From the NCBI GenBank assembly GCA_013112725.1, contig JABFFZ010000029.1:1-57646 (forward strand): a DNA stretch of 57,646 nucleotides, read 5' to 3'. Under the pieces are notes generated by a model. That model made no database searches and had not been told where the DNA came from. It worked only from the letters and a program-made list of their open reading frames with translations. A program made the position numbers and the translations under genes. This stretch comes from Chloroflexota bacterium (GTDB lineage: Bacteria > Chloroflexota > Anaerolineae > Promineifilales > Promineifilaceae). This document shows positions 1 through 7,615 of this stretch, in pieces. Numbering within the stretch: the first letter of the stretch is position 1; each line of letters starts with the position of its first letter.

Positions 1-488
1 GTCAGCAGCCCCACCACGCCCTGCCCCAACACCGCCACCTGCTCGCCGATGACGGGACGGCCGTCCATCACAAACGAGACGGCCGTTTCCATGTTGGGCA
101 GGAGGACGGCCGTCTCCGGCGACATCCCCTCCGGCAGCGGCAGCAGCGATTCGGGGCGAGCGGTGAAATAGCTCTGGTGTGGTTGGAAGGCAAACACCCA
201 ACGGCCGTGCCAGCCCACTGCCACCTCTCGCCCCACGTCCACCACCTGCCCCACACAAGCATAGCCATAGGCCAACGGATAGGCAAACGCGCCCTGTAAC
301 GCTTCAATTGTCTCATCCACCGGCAAATCGGGCGGCCACTGCCCCCGGTAAAGCAGCATTTCCGTGCCGGCGCTGATGGCAGACACGGCCGTTTGCACCA
401 ACACCTCATCCACTGCCAACCCCGGCAGCGATTCAATGCGGACTTCTACATGCCCCGGCGCTGCGAACCATAAACGGTTATTGGTCAC
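1..488 (-). CDS. Medium-chain (zinc-type) dehydrogenase, N-terminal part
   Basis: This gene runs off the left edge; only about the first 162 residues are present. The translation from the GTG at 488 begins MTNNRLWFAAPGHVEVRIE and continues with an ISAGTEMLLYRGQ stretch, a YPLAYGYACVGQV segment and a VLGQGVVGLL segment at the edge. This order matches the GroES-like catalytic domain of medium-chain dehydrogenases followed by the start of the nucleotide-binding fold (GQGVVG). The substrate cannot be told from this part. The GTG start is chosen because a stop codon lies six bases upstream in frame. It lies inside the 7-bp-period array at 484-547, so the array may have supplied the start codon. 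No strong ribosome-binding site is visible. Confidence 0.72.
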   Translation of the reverse strand, partial: MTNNRLWFAAPGHVEVRIESLPGLAVDEVLVQTAVSAISAGTEMLLYRGQWPPDLPVDETIEALQGAFAYPLAYGYACVGQVVDVGREVAVGWHGRWVFAFQPHQSYFTARPESLLPLPEGMSPETAVLLPNMETAVSFVMDGRPVIGEQVAVLGQGVVGLL

Positions 489-547
489 TCGTCACTCGTC
501 ACTTGTCACTTGTCATTCGTCATTGGTAATTGGAAGATTGAGAGATC
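484..547. repeat. 7-bp-period array, GTCACTC/GTCATTG words
   Basis: Consecutive 7-bp units can be read as GTCACTC, GTCACTC, GTCACTT, GTCACTT, GTCATTC, GTCATTG, GTAATTG and GAAGATT. The units drift gradually from one word to the next while the period stays 7. The array lies between the dehydrogenase start and the RibA-fusion stop and overlaps the dehydrogenase GTG start codon. No clear inverted arm was found here. Confidence 0.85.
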
Positions 548-561
548 ACCTCATCACCCCC

Positions 562-1836
562 TCACCCCACCTCTCCCGTGACCACCATGTCCGCGCCGAG
601 TTGGTGGTAGTGGGCATGGTGCAGGGTGGGCAGGGTGTGGCCGTTCAAGGAGGTGATGGCGGGCAATCCACCGAGGAGACGAGGGACAATGGTGATGACA
701 ACGCGATCAACCATCTGCGCCGTCAGGAAACTGGTGATGATGTTTGCCCCACCTTCCACCATCAGACTGCCCAAACCCCGCGCCTGCAAAATGGAGAGCG
801 CCGCTGAGAGGGAGACACGGCCGTCTGGCGCGGCCGCCACGCGCACCACTTCCACACCCACTGCTTCCAGGGCTGTTTGCCGGGCGGCGTCCGCCTGGGG
901 CGTGGTGATGATGAGCGGCGGTTTGGGGTGTTGCAGTAGTTGGGCGGAGAGGGGGAAACGGAGACGGCCGTCTAGCACCACCGGCTGCGGCTGTTCCCCC
1001 TCCACCAGCCGCACCGTCAGCCGGGGGTCGTCGGCCAACACGGTGCCAATGCCCACCAGGATGGCGGCGTGGCTGGCGCGCAGGTGATGGGTCATGCGTA
1101 GGGCCTCTGGTCCGCTGAGCGGCGTGGCTTGGCCGCGCCGGGCAGCAATAGAACCATCCAGGCTTTGGGCATAGCTGAGGGTGACAAAAGGACGGGGCGT
1201 AGACGGCCGTGCCACCCCATGGGCCGCCGGGAAACTATCCAGATCAAGCAGGTGGCGCATTTTTTCCACTTTGGTTTTCAGGTAAGCGGCATTTTCGGGG
1301 GTCACGGCCGTAGTCAGTGGCAGCCGCGCCGTCACCGGGATGCCCGCCGTTTGCAGACCGGCAATTTTATCCGGGTTATTCGTCAGCAATTGTACTGAGC
1401 GTATGTCCAGATCGTGCAAAATATGGGCCGCGGCCGTGTAAACCCGTGCATCCGCCTGGTGACCGAGCATCAAATTGGCGTCCACCGTATCATACCCCAT
1501 CTCCTGCAAATTGTACGCCCGCAGCTTGTCCGCCAGGCCAATGCCCCGCCCTTCCTGGCGCAGATAAACAATCACGCCGCGCCCGGCGGCGGCAATGCGC
1601 TGCATCGCATGTTGCAACTGCGGCCCACAGTCACAGCGCCGCGACCCCAACACATCGCCGGTAAAACATTCGGAGTGGATACGCACCAACACCTCTTCCT
1701 GCCCGGCCACCTCCCCCATCACCAGCGCCAGATGTTCCTTGTCATCGGCCGGGCTGCGATACAGGCTCAATTGAAACAGCCCAAAATTAGTGGGAATACG
1801 GGCGCTGGTGACTCTTTCGATGGGTATGCTTTCCAT
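562..1836 (-). CDS. ribA: GTP cyclohydrolase II fused to a RibD-type reductase domain
   Basis: A two-domain riboflavin-biosynthesis protein of 424 residues. Residues about 1-205 are GTP cyclohydrolase II, which opens GTP to the first pyrimidine intermediate. Cys57, Cys68 and Cys70 in CFTGDVLGSRRCDCG are the zinc ligands, and RQEGRGIGL is the family loop. Residues about 215-424 match the reductase half of RibD (SYAQSLDGSIA, GIGTVLADDPRLTVR, MVEGGANI), which reduces the ribosyl side chain. Neither the RibB domain, common in front of RibA, nor the RibD deaminase is present in this protein. The ATG at 1836 is preferred over an extension of 12 residues because the extension runs into the terminator upstream. 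A TATACT box lies just upstream on this strand. Confidence 0.9.
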   Translation of the reverse strand: MESIPIERVTSARIPTNFGLFQLSLYRSPADDKEHLALVMGEVAGQEEVLVRIHSECFTGDVLGSRRCDCGPQLQHAMQRIAAAGRGVIVYLRQEGRGIGLADKLRAYNLQEMGYDTVDANLMLGHQADARVYTAAAHILHDLDIRSVQLLTNNPDKIAGLQTAGIPVTARLPLTTAVTPENAAYLKTKVEKMRHLLDLDSFPAAHGVARPSTPRPFVTLSYAQSLDGSIAARRGQATPLSGPEALRMTHHLRASHAAILVGIGTVLADDPRLTVRLVEGEQPQPVVLDGRLRFPLSAQLLQHPKPPLIITTPQADAARQTALEAVGVEVVRVAAAPDGRVSLSAALSILQARGLGSLMVEGGANIITSFLTAQMVDRVVITIVPRLLGGLPAITSLNGHTLPTLHHAHYHQLGADMVVTGEVG

Positions 1837-1851
1837 AACGCCCAAAGTATA

Positions 1852-1884
1852 ACAAAAACCCGGCCTGCACATCAGACCGGGTTA
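1852..1884 (-). terminator. Intrinsic terminator of the DNA methyltransferase gene
   Basis: On the minus strand an 11-bp stem (AACCCGGTCTG pairing with CAGGCCGGGTT, with one G-T wobble) closes a 5-base loop and is followed by a run of T. It lies 36 bp past the methyltransferase stop codon, so it most likely ends transcription of the restriction-modification operon before the riboflavin gene. Confidence 0.85.
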
Positions 1885-1919
1885 ATGAAGTAGAGAAACG
1901 CAATTATTGATTGTAACGT

Positions 1920-2891
1920 TTATTGATGGTTTTCCACTTCTGTAGCTATGGCGCCCGATTCTAATAATCTTGGCTGGTAAATAGAACCATTTTGTTTATA
2001 CCTTATCTGCCCCCAAGCACCGGCTTCATCCTGTGATTCTTTGGCCCCGGTCTCTTTGCTCACTCTTTCAACGGCAACCTGGCAATACTGTTCGTTGTTG
2101 TCTATCAAAATGCAGTTCCGGTTTTCAGATAGGGCGGCTACGGCCGTAGACCCACTCCCCCCAAACGGATCAACGATCAAACCATGTTCAGGACTCAACA
2201 ATTTGATGAAAAAGAGCGGTAAATCTACAGGAAACACGGCCGGATGCTGCTTGTTCTTTCCCACAACAGCGCTGGTAATCACATTGCTCGGCAATACTGT
2301 TTCTTTGCCTACCCATCTGGACACATCGCGTCCAAAACCGCTGGCATTTACCGAATTGTGGCGGCTCAAATCATTCTCGCCCAGGTTGCTTAGGCGTGTT
2401 TCAGCCCAATCCCCAATCGGCACTTTTACCGCTTCTGGATTGAAAAATGGTTTCTTGTCTTTTGCTAGATGGAAGCAATATTCCCAACCATCCCGCAATC
2501 GGGTTGGCCAATAGCCGGGCATGGGGTTCGTCTTATGCCAGAGATAATCGTCTATGGCATGCCACCCGTTCTCACATAGCGCCTCGATCATGTGCCACAC
2601 ATAACGGTGGCGGACGCCATTTACTACGCGGTCTTTGATATTGATAACCAGGCTGCCTGTTGGCCTCAGCGCCTCATAAAACGGTTCGTGAAATGTTAAA
2701 AACCATTGGGCAAAATCGTCAGGATGCACACTGTCATAATGCCGCCGCCGTGCGTCCGCATAAGGTGGCGATGTAACGATCAGATCAACCTGTCCCTTCA
2801 AATCGCGTAGTGCCTGACGGCTGTCATCACAAATAATGGTGCAAGAAACATCCAGATCATCTGGGTTCTTCTTAATCAAGATTTTTCGCAT
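1920..2891 (-). CDS. DNA methyltransferase, beta class (probably N4-cytosine)
   Basis: A 323-residue DNA modification methylase. The catalytic motif TSPPY at residues about 40-44 precedes the AdoMet-binding motif DPFGGSGSTAVAA at about 242, the order of the beta class. Serine in the S-P-P-Y motif favours N4-cytosine methylation, whereas adenine methylases usually have D-P-P-Y; this is an inference. It follows the putative nuclease gene by 12 bp on the same strand, as in a type II restriction-modification operon, and is followed by a clear terminator. The recognition sequence cannot be read from the protein. Only one ACGGCCGT lies in the gene. Confidence 0.88.
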   Translation of the reverse strand: MRKILIKKNPDDLDVSCTIICDDSRQALRDLKGQVDLIVTSPPYADARRRHYDSVHPDDFAQWFLTFHEPFYEALRPTGSLVINIKDRVVNGVRHRYVWHMIEALCENGWHAIDDYLWHKTNPMPGYWPTRLRDGWEYCFHLAKDKKPFFNPEAVKVPIGDWAETRLSNLGENDLSRHNSVNASGFGRDVSRWVGKETVLPSNVITSAVVGKNKQHPAVFPVDLPLFFIKLLSPEHGLIVDPFGGSGSTAVAALSENRNCILIDNNEQYCQVAVERVSKETGAKESQDEAGAWGQIRYKQNGSIYQPRLLESGAIATEVENHQ

Positions 2892-2903
2892 CTCTCTATC
2901 CCT

Positions 2904-3854
2904 TTAACCACAAAAAAAGCATACCAATTTATGCGGATCGTGGAAAATGCCAGCTTCATCTATCAAGCCTTTTTCCCGGCAGGCCGCGCCAAAAGATTCC
3001 AGCACCGTTTCTGGCACTTCGATTTCCGAAAATAAATCAGCCTGCGCCTGCATCTCGATTAGAACGTCCAGCACCAACGTCATGATCTCTTCATAGGTGT
3101 AGTTGGCAAAAAAGGGCCACAGAAAATCCGAAAGCCAGACCTCTGTGTTGTGCGAATACGGCCGTTTCGTCCGCTGCTCCATCTTGATGTGCCGTTGACC
3201 TTTGTCCATCGTGATGGCAAAGACACAACAATAGGGGCCAACGCGATTTTTGTCCGTATTTGCCATCACTTCTAATGCCTGAATCGCTTTAGGCCAATCC
3301 TGTCCGCCCATCGTATTGCGACGATTCTTGACCGAAACATACAAACTGAGCGGGTCCGTCTGTGAATCGGTAAACTCAATCACTGCATTAAAATCAGCTT
3401 CGGCCGTGCCAATACTGGAAACAGAACGAAACCGCCCACTGGCCCGTGTGCAATCAAATAATAAAAATTGATAACGCCAACCAGAGTTCATTCTCCCTTT
3501 CTGAACCAGCCAATTCCTGAACTGCTCCCGGCCAACGACGCGATAATCCTTTGTATGCACTTGATATGCAGTTGAAGCCGGGTCGCCACAATACCGTTTG
3601 AAGTAGGCGAACAACTTCCTACCCGTTTTCAGGTAAATGTCATGTTTTTCCTCTTCAGTAGCCTTATCTGGTATGGCAAGGATTTCCCGGCTTGATTTTT
3701 GATTGGCCTGGTGAATCGCCTGTTTCACCATCTGCTCCATCGCTTCGTAGGCGATCTTCCTGGTATGGGGCACAAGCATTGTCACATCTAACAAACCATG
3801 CTCTTTGCTTGGGGGATCGTCAACACGTGGATATCGTTGGGGCGTAATTCTCAT
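2904..3854 (-). CDS. Putative type II restriction endonuclease
   Basis: A 316-residue protein without a family I can name. A segment near residues 150-180, EADFNAVIEF followed by LYVSVKNRRN, fits a PD-(D/E)XK-type nuclease core, with acidic residues before a strand ending in V-K. Its place directly upstream of a DNA methyltransferase with a 12-bp gap supports a role as the cognate restriction enzyme. The ATG at 3854 is preceded by AAGGA at good spacing. A Cys pair (CFFC) ends the protein. The assignment rests mainly on context plus the core motif. Confidence 0.68.
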   Translation of the reverse strand: MRITPQRYPRVDDPPSKEHGLLDVTMLVPHTRKIAYEAMEQMVKQAIHQANQKSSREILAIPDKATEEEKHDIYLKTGRKLFAYFKRYCGDPASTAYQVHTKDYRVVGREQFRNWLVQKGRMNSGWRYQFLLFDCTRASGRFRSVSSIGTAEADFNAVIEFTDSQTDPLSLYVSVKNRRNTMGGQDWPKAIQALEVMANTDKNRVGPYCCVFAITMDKGQRHIKMEQRTKRPYSHNTEVWLSDFLWPFFANYTYEEIMTLVLDVLIEMQAQADLFSEIEVPETVLESFGAACREKGLIDEAGIFHDPHKLVCFFCG

Positions 3855-3957
3855 GTCGTCCTTGACCTGTCGGGAATAAGATGTCGCCTATTCTAGCAAA
3901 TTTGTTCGGATAAGGGTATGAAAACCCTGACTTAATTGAGAGTGTACAGATTTCTTG

Positions 3958-3984
3958 TTGACATCACAGAACGGCCGTTATACT
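3958..3984 (+). promoter_or_regulatory. Candidate promoter of the HTH gene
   Basis: TTGACA at 3958-3963 and TATACT at 3979-3984 are separated by 15 bp, slightly shorter than the ideal 17. The spacer ends with a complete ACGGCCGT (3971-3978). A start point near 3991 would leave only a few bases before the ATG at 3999, so the transcript would be almost leaderless. Confidence 0.5.
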
Positions 3985-3998
3985 GGTATGGGTATACG

Positions 3999-4289
3999 AT
4001 GAAAACACATAATGAGATGGTTAATAAATGGATGAAAGACCCTGACTTCAAACAAGAGTATGAAGCACTTGAGGCTGAGTTTTCCTTGTTTGACGAATTG
4101 TTACGGGCGCGCAAAGAAGCCGGACTGACCCAGGCAGACGTAGCCGAGAGAATGGGCACCAAAACCTCGGCGGTTGCTCGTCTGGAAGCTGGTGGGGGCA
4201 GCCAAAAACATTCGCCCTCCATTGCTACCTTGCAGAAGTACGCCAAAGCTGTCGGCGGTCATCTGGAAATTCGGCTAGTTCGTGAATGA
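3999..4289 (+). CDS. Small XRE-type HTH protein, HigA-like antitoxin or controller
   Basis: A 96-residue protein with a helix-turn-helix (LTQADVAERMGTKTSAVARLE) in the middle and a C-terminal GGHLEIRLV tail typical of HigA-type antitoxins. Such antitoxins normally follow a HigB/RelE-like toxin gene, but the 144 bp upstream hold no toxin. The gene is divergent from the restriction-modification operon that starts at 3854, so it could serve as a controller of that operon, or be an orphan antitoxin. Neither role is proven by the sequence. The ATG at 3999 is chosen because the longer reading begins inside the candidate promoter. Confidence 0.8.
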   Translation: MKTHNEMVNKWMKDPDFKQEYEALEAEFSLFDELLRARKEAGLTQADVAERMGTKTSAVARLEAGGGSQKHSPSIATLQKYAKAVGGHLEIRLVRE

Positions 4290-4426
4290 GTGATGCGGAT
4301 CAAAGTATGACGCCATTTATTGCCTGGGCTTCTTGAAAACCAATCCAATTCAGCAATTCTCATTTTTGGCCGCTATCGCCTATGAATGATGAAAGTGAAA
4401 AATCAGCAATCCGCGAATTGCCGTTC

Positions 4427-4545
4427 CGAGAGCCTGTACTGAGCTTATCGAAGTATCTTCCAAAGAATCCCATTTATCTGGAATAATCGAGGTGTAGGGA
4501 TTCCTCACTCCGAAGACTTCGTTCGGAATGACACCTTTCTATTGC
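4427..4545. repeat. Intergenic repeat, CTGAGC..TCGAAG and GGAATGACA elements
   Basis: Within the gene-free 4290-4655 stretch, a segment near 4434 reads CTGTACTGAGCTTATCGAAG. It is followed at about 4496 by GGGATTCCTCACTCCGAAG and then TTCGGAATGACA. The same two elements recur together at 36231-36343, and the first element recurs in degenerate form at about 43279 and 57383. They look like a dispersed non-coding repeat family. Confidence 0.65.
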
Positions 4546-4556
4546 CGAATTAAACT

Positions 4557-4588
4557 GACATCCGACTTTCCCCAATAAATCGGATGTC
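4557..4588. repeat. Hairpin GACATCCGA / TCGGATGTC
   Basis: A perfect 9-bp inverted repeat with a 14-base loop, between the HTH gene and the convergent penicillin-binding protein gene. It may end transcription from either side, but no T-run follows. A related hairpin with the same CAGACATC core is at 40176-40210. Confidence 0.6.
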
Positions 4589-4611
4589 TCACCGCAAGAC
4601 GTTTCGTTCTA

Positions 4612-4654
4612 CTGATTATCCGTGAAAATCCGTCTTATCCGTCCCATCCGTGGC
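4612..4654. repeat. Short-period CATCCGT array
   Basis: The motif ATCCGT recurs four times at short spacing (TTATCCGTG, AATCCGTC, TTATCCGTC, CATCCGTGG), directly before the stop of the penicillin-binding protein gene. The same words form the inverted array at 32826-32905. Confidence 0.65.
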
Positions 4655-4655
4655 C

Positions 4656-7421
4656 CTATGATCCAATCGTAATGGCAATCGTGTGCGGTTCGCCGACGTA
4701 GTTGCTGTCTTTGACCACGATGAGGCGCAGCAGGTAGTTGCCGGGGGGCAAGGCGTCGGCGTGCAGCATTTCCAGCGGGCCGTTGATGACGGGCGTGTTG
4801 TGCGTGTCGCCCAACGTCACCCAATCGTAGTTGCCATCCTCTCTGGGGATGCCCAGTTCAATTTTGTAGAACTGCACCACCTGCGGGTCAAAGTCGGCCG
4901 TGCCCACAATGGGCAGGACGCCGTTCACCCTGTCCCCCTGCGCCGGGCTAGTGATGCGGTAGGTGGCTACCCGGTTGGGGTCGCGGGCGATGGCCAGCAG
5001 GTCGTCGGTGCAGGTCTGGGTGGGCAGCAGCGGCAGGCCACGCGCCTGCGCCCATTCGTGGGCCGCTTTCAGGCTTTCCGGGTTGCGCGGCGGGGCCAGG
5101 AAGAGTTGGGGCAGGGCGTCGGGCGGCAGCACAGACACATCCGTGCCCTGGGCAAAATGGCAATAGATTTGCGGCGGCGGCGTTTTGTCATCCACCGGCT
5201 GCGCGGCCAGGATTTCGGCGGGTAGGGGCGGCAGCGGCACGGCCGTGGCCCGCCACACGGCGGGTTCAATCTGTTGCCAGCGCACCAGGGAGGGGTCAGG
5301 GGTGGGTTCGTCCGCCGGCGTCGTCACCAGGAACCACTCCTGGCCGGACGGTGTACACTCCGTCGCCCCAGGGGTGATGCTGGTAAGGGTGCACAACGGC
5401 CGTTTCTCCAACCCTGCCGGCGGCGTAAATTCGCGCGGCCCCTCCACGCCCAATGTGGACAGCAGATCGTAGTTGCCGTAGACGGCCGTCATAAAATCGC
5501 GCCACAGCGGCGCGGCCCCCGTCAGCCCAGAGATGTTCACCATCGGACTGTTGTCCGTGTTGCCCGTCCACACCGCCACCACCAGATCAGGCGTGTACCC
5601 CATCGTCCAGTTGTCGCGGTAATCATTGGTCGTGCCTGTTTTGGCTGCCGCCGGGAAGGGCAGCGCCAGCGGATTATCCCGCCCCATCGCCGCCATCCGC
5701 GCCGTATCATCATCCAGAATATCGCTGATGAGGAAGGCCACACGGGGGTCAAGCACCTGCGCACCGGCCTGTGGCGGCTGTTCAAACAGCACCTCGCCAT
5801 TGCTCTTTTGCACCCGCAAAATGGCCACCGGCGGCACCTTTAGTCCTTCGTTGGCAAATACGGCGTAAGCGGTAGCCATATCCAGCGGCGTTACTTCGCC
5901 GCCGCCCAACGTCAGCGACAGGCCATAATTGTTAGGGTCATCGCCCCAGGTGGTGATGCCCATTTGCCGGGCAAACTCCATGAAGCGGGGCACGCCAATG
6001 TCTTGCAGCGTCAATATGGCAGGCACGTTGTAACTGTTGGCCAGCGCCGCTCGCAGCCGTACCGGGCCATGATAGGCGCCATCATAATTGACCGGTTTGT
6101 AGCTGCTGCCGTCAAATTGGGGGTACTTCACTTCCACATCCCAGAGCAGGTCGGCGGCCGTCCAGGCCGGCGGCTGGTCGCCAATAGGCGAGAGGGCGGC
6201 GGCGTAGGTGAGCGGCTTGATGGAGCTGCCGGGCTGCTGCGGCGAAAGGGTGACGTTGACACGGCCGTCAATCGCATCATTGTGATAATCCACGCTGCCC
6301 AACATCGCCAAAATTTCGCCATTATTGGGGTTCAAGGCAATCAGGGCCGCGTTGGTCAGATTGTGCGCCGGGTCAATGGAAGCCACATGCTGGCGGGCTA
6401 ACTGCTCGGCCAGCCGCTGGTAGTTCAAGTCCAGGCTGGTGGTGACACGCAGGCCGCCATTGGCCACCATCTCCGCGCCAAACATCTCCTCTAGCTGCTG
6501 CCGGGCATAGACGGCAAAATGAGGCGCCGTCAGGCTGACCACCTGCGCAGCAAAGGTCAGCGGCTGCTGGTAGGCATTTTCGGCTTCTGTCTGGCTGATG
6601 AAACCATCGCCGACCATCAGGTTGAGTACCAGCCATTGGCGCGCTTTGGCCGCTTCCAGGTTGCGCAGCGGGTCCAGTTCCACCGGGCTTTGCGGCAGCC
6701 CCGCCAGCAGGCTGGCTTCGCCCAGGGTCAGGTCGGTGGCCGCCTTGTCAAAGTAGGTCTGCGCCGCCGCTTCAATGCCGTAGGCCAGGTTGCCGTAGTA
6801 AATTTCGTTCAGGTACATCTCCAAAATCTCATCTTTGCTGTAATCCCGGTTCATGATCCAGGCCAGGATGATCTCTTTGGTTTTGCGGTTGTAGGAGATT
6901 TCGGTGCGCTCGTCGTAATCGAAGACCAGGTGGCGGACGAGTTGTTGGGTGATTGTAGATGCGCCCACTGGACGGCCGTCCCGATTCCGCAAGTTAGCAA
7001 TGATCGCCGCCACCAACGAGGGTACATCCGCGCCCACATTTTCGTAGAAGGTGTCGTCTTCCACAGAGATGGTGGCGTGAATCATATCCTGGGGAATGTC
7101 GCTGAGGGGCACGGCCGTGCGTTTGCCCTCGCCAAAAATTTCCCACAACAGGTCACCGTTGCGGTCAAAAATCTGGGTGGTCTCAAACGTTTCCCGGTCG
7201 CGGGCGGCGTCCAACTTGGTAATGCCTTCTTCAATTTCTGCCGAAAGGTTGGAATAAACCAGCGTTCCGGCAATGAGGACGCCCGCAAAAATAGCCAGCG
7301 CCAGCAGCAAAATGCTGCCGAGAAATAGTTTGCCCATGCAGCCCAGGCAGCTGCGTCGTGGCTGGTGGTTGGTGGTTAGTGGCTGGTAGGGGGAATACGG
7401 CCGTGTCTTTTCATTTTGCAT
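4656..7421 (-). CDS. Bifunctional penicillin-binding protein (GT51 + transpeptidase)
   Basis: A 921-residue class A penicillin-binding protein that polymerises and cross-links peptidoglycan outside the membrane. After a short cytoplasmic tail, a membrane segment spans about 31-55. The GT51 domain follows, with catalytic Glu121 in EDDTFYENVG and the GASTITQQLVRHL motif. The transpeptidase domain has all three active-site motifs: S-S-I-K in PGSSIKPLTYAAAL, S-Y-N in ANSYNVPAIL and K-T-G in AAKTGTTNDYRDNW. A C-terminal extension of roughly 230 residues ends in a probable beta-sandwich domain, as in PbpC-like proteins. The N-terminal tail includes a stretch (QPLTTNHQPRR) encoded by a 7-bp-period array. 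The start has only a weak GGTGA site. Confidence 0.93.
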   Translation of the reverse strand: MQNEKTRPYSPYQPLTTNHQPRRSCLGCMGKLFLGSILLLALAIFAGVLIAGTLVYSNLSAEIEEGITKLDAARDRETFETTQIFDRNGDLLWEIFGEGKRTAVPLSDIPQDMIHATISVEDDTFYENVGADVPSLVAAIIANLRNRDGRPVGASTITQQLVRHLVFDYDERTEISYNRKTKEIILAWIMNRDYSKDEILEMYLNEIYYGNLAYGIEAAAQTYFDKAATDLTLGEASLLAGLPQSPVELDPLRNLEAAKARQWLVLNLMVGDGFISQTEAENAYQQPLTFAAQVVSLTAPHFAVYARQQLEEMFGAEMVANGGLRVTTSLDLNYQRLAEQLARQHVASIDPAHNLTNAALIALNPNNGEILAMLGSVDYHNDAIDGRVNVTLSPQQPGSSIKPLTYAAALSPIGDQPPAWTAADLLWDVEVKYPQFDGSSYKPVNYDGAYHGPVRLRAALANSYNVPAILTLQDIGVPRFMEFARQMGITTWGDDPNNYGLSLTLGGGEVTPLDMATAYAVFANEGLKVPPVAILRVQKSNGEVLFEQPPQAGAQVLDPRVAFLISDILDDDTARMAAMGRDNPLALPFPAAAKTGTTNDYRDNWTMGYTPDLVVAVWTGNTDNSPMVNISGLTGAAPLWRDFMTAVYGNYDLLSTLGVEGPREFTPPAGLEKRPLCTLTSITPGATECTPSGQEWFLVTTPADEPTPDPSLVRWQQIEPAVWRATAVPLPPLPAEILAAQPVDDKTPPPQIYCHFAQGTDVSVLPPDALPQLFLAPPRNPESLKAAHEWAQARGLPLLPTQTCTDDLLAIARDPNRVATYRITSPAQGDRVNGVLPIVGTADFDPQVVQFYKIELGIPREDGNYDWVTLGDTHNTPVINGPLEMLHADALPPGNYLLRLIVVKDSNYVGEPHTIAITIGS
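7357..7391. repeat. 7-bp-period array inside the PBP gene, GTGGCTG words
   Basis: Units GTGGCTG, GTGGTTG, GTGGTTA, GTGGCTG and GTAGGGG lie in the first codons of the penicillin-binding protein gene. They encode part of its cytoplasmic tail. The same words occur at 29825, 34683 and 53296. Confidence 0.8.
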
Positions 7422-7435
7422 TGTGTCACCATCAA

Positions 7436-7502
7436 TTAGAGATTAGAGATTAGAGATTGGAAGATTGAATCAGTCTCCTAATCTCTCAATCTCCCAGTCT
7501 TG
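7436..7502. repeat. 7-bp-period inverted array, ATTAGAG words
   Basis: The left side reads ATTAGAG three times, then ATTGGAA. The right side reads TCTCCTA, ATCTCTC, AATCTCC, CAGTCTT, approximately the reverse complement, so the array can fold into an imperfect hairpin. It lies upstream of the penicillin-binding protein start and of the divergent Uma2 gene. The same words occur at 52494-52555. Confidence 0.85.
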
Positions 7503-7615
7503 CAAACAATATAGCCGTCATTCTACAATTCCCCCCTATTCCCCACCTGTCGCCCAGAGGACGATTGAGCAACGGGAAATATGCGGTACAATTGTCGCAG
7601 CGGAGGTATAGAGAA

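Noticed and set aside
1381..1436. Near matches such as GCGGCCGT, TCGGCCGT and TGGCCGTT counted as the palindrome
   Set aside because: Only exact ACGGCCGT was counted, to keep the enrichment claim strict.
4290..4655. A toxin gene following the HigA-like gene
   Set aside because: No open frame with RelE/HigB features is present; the stretch holds only repeats and a hairpin.
6519..7328. Plus-strand frame of 269 codons opposite the penicillin-binding protein
   Set aside because: It is antisense to the GT51 domain, and composition explains its openness.
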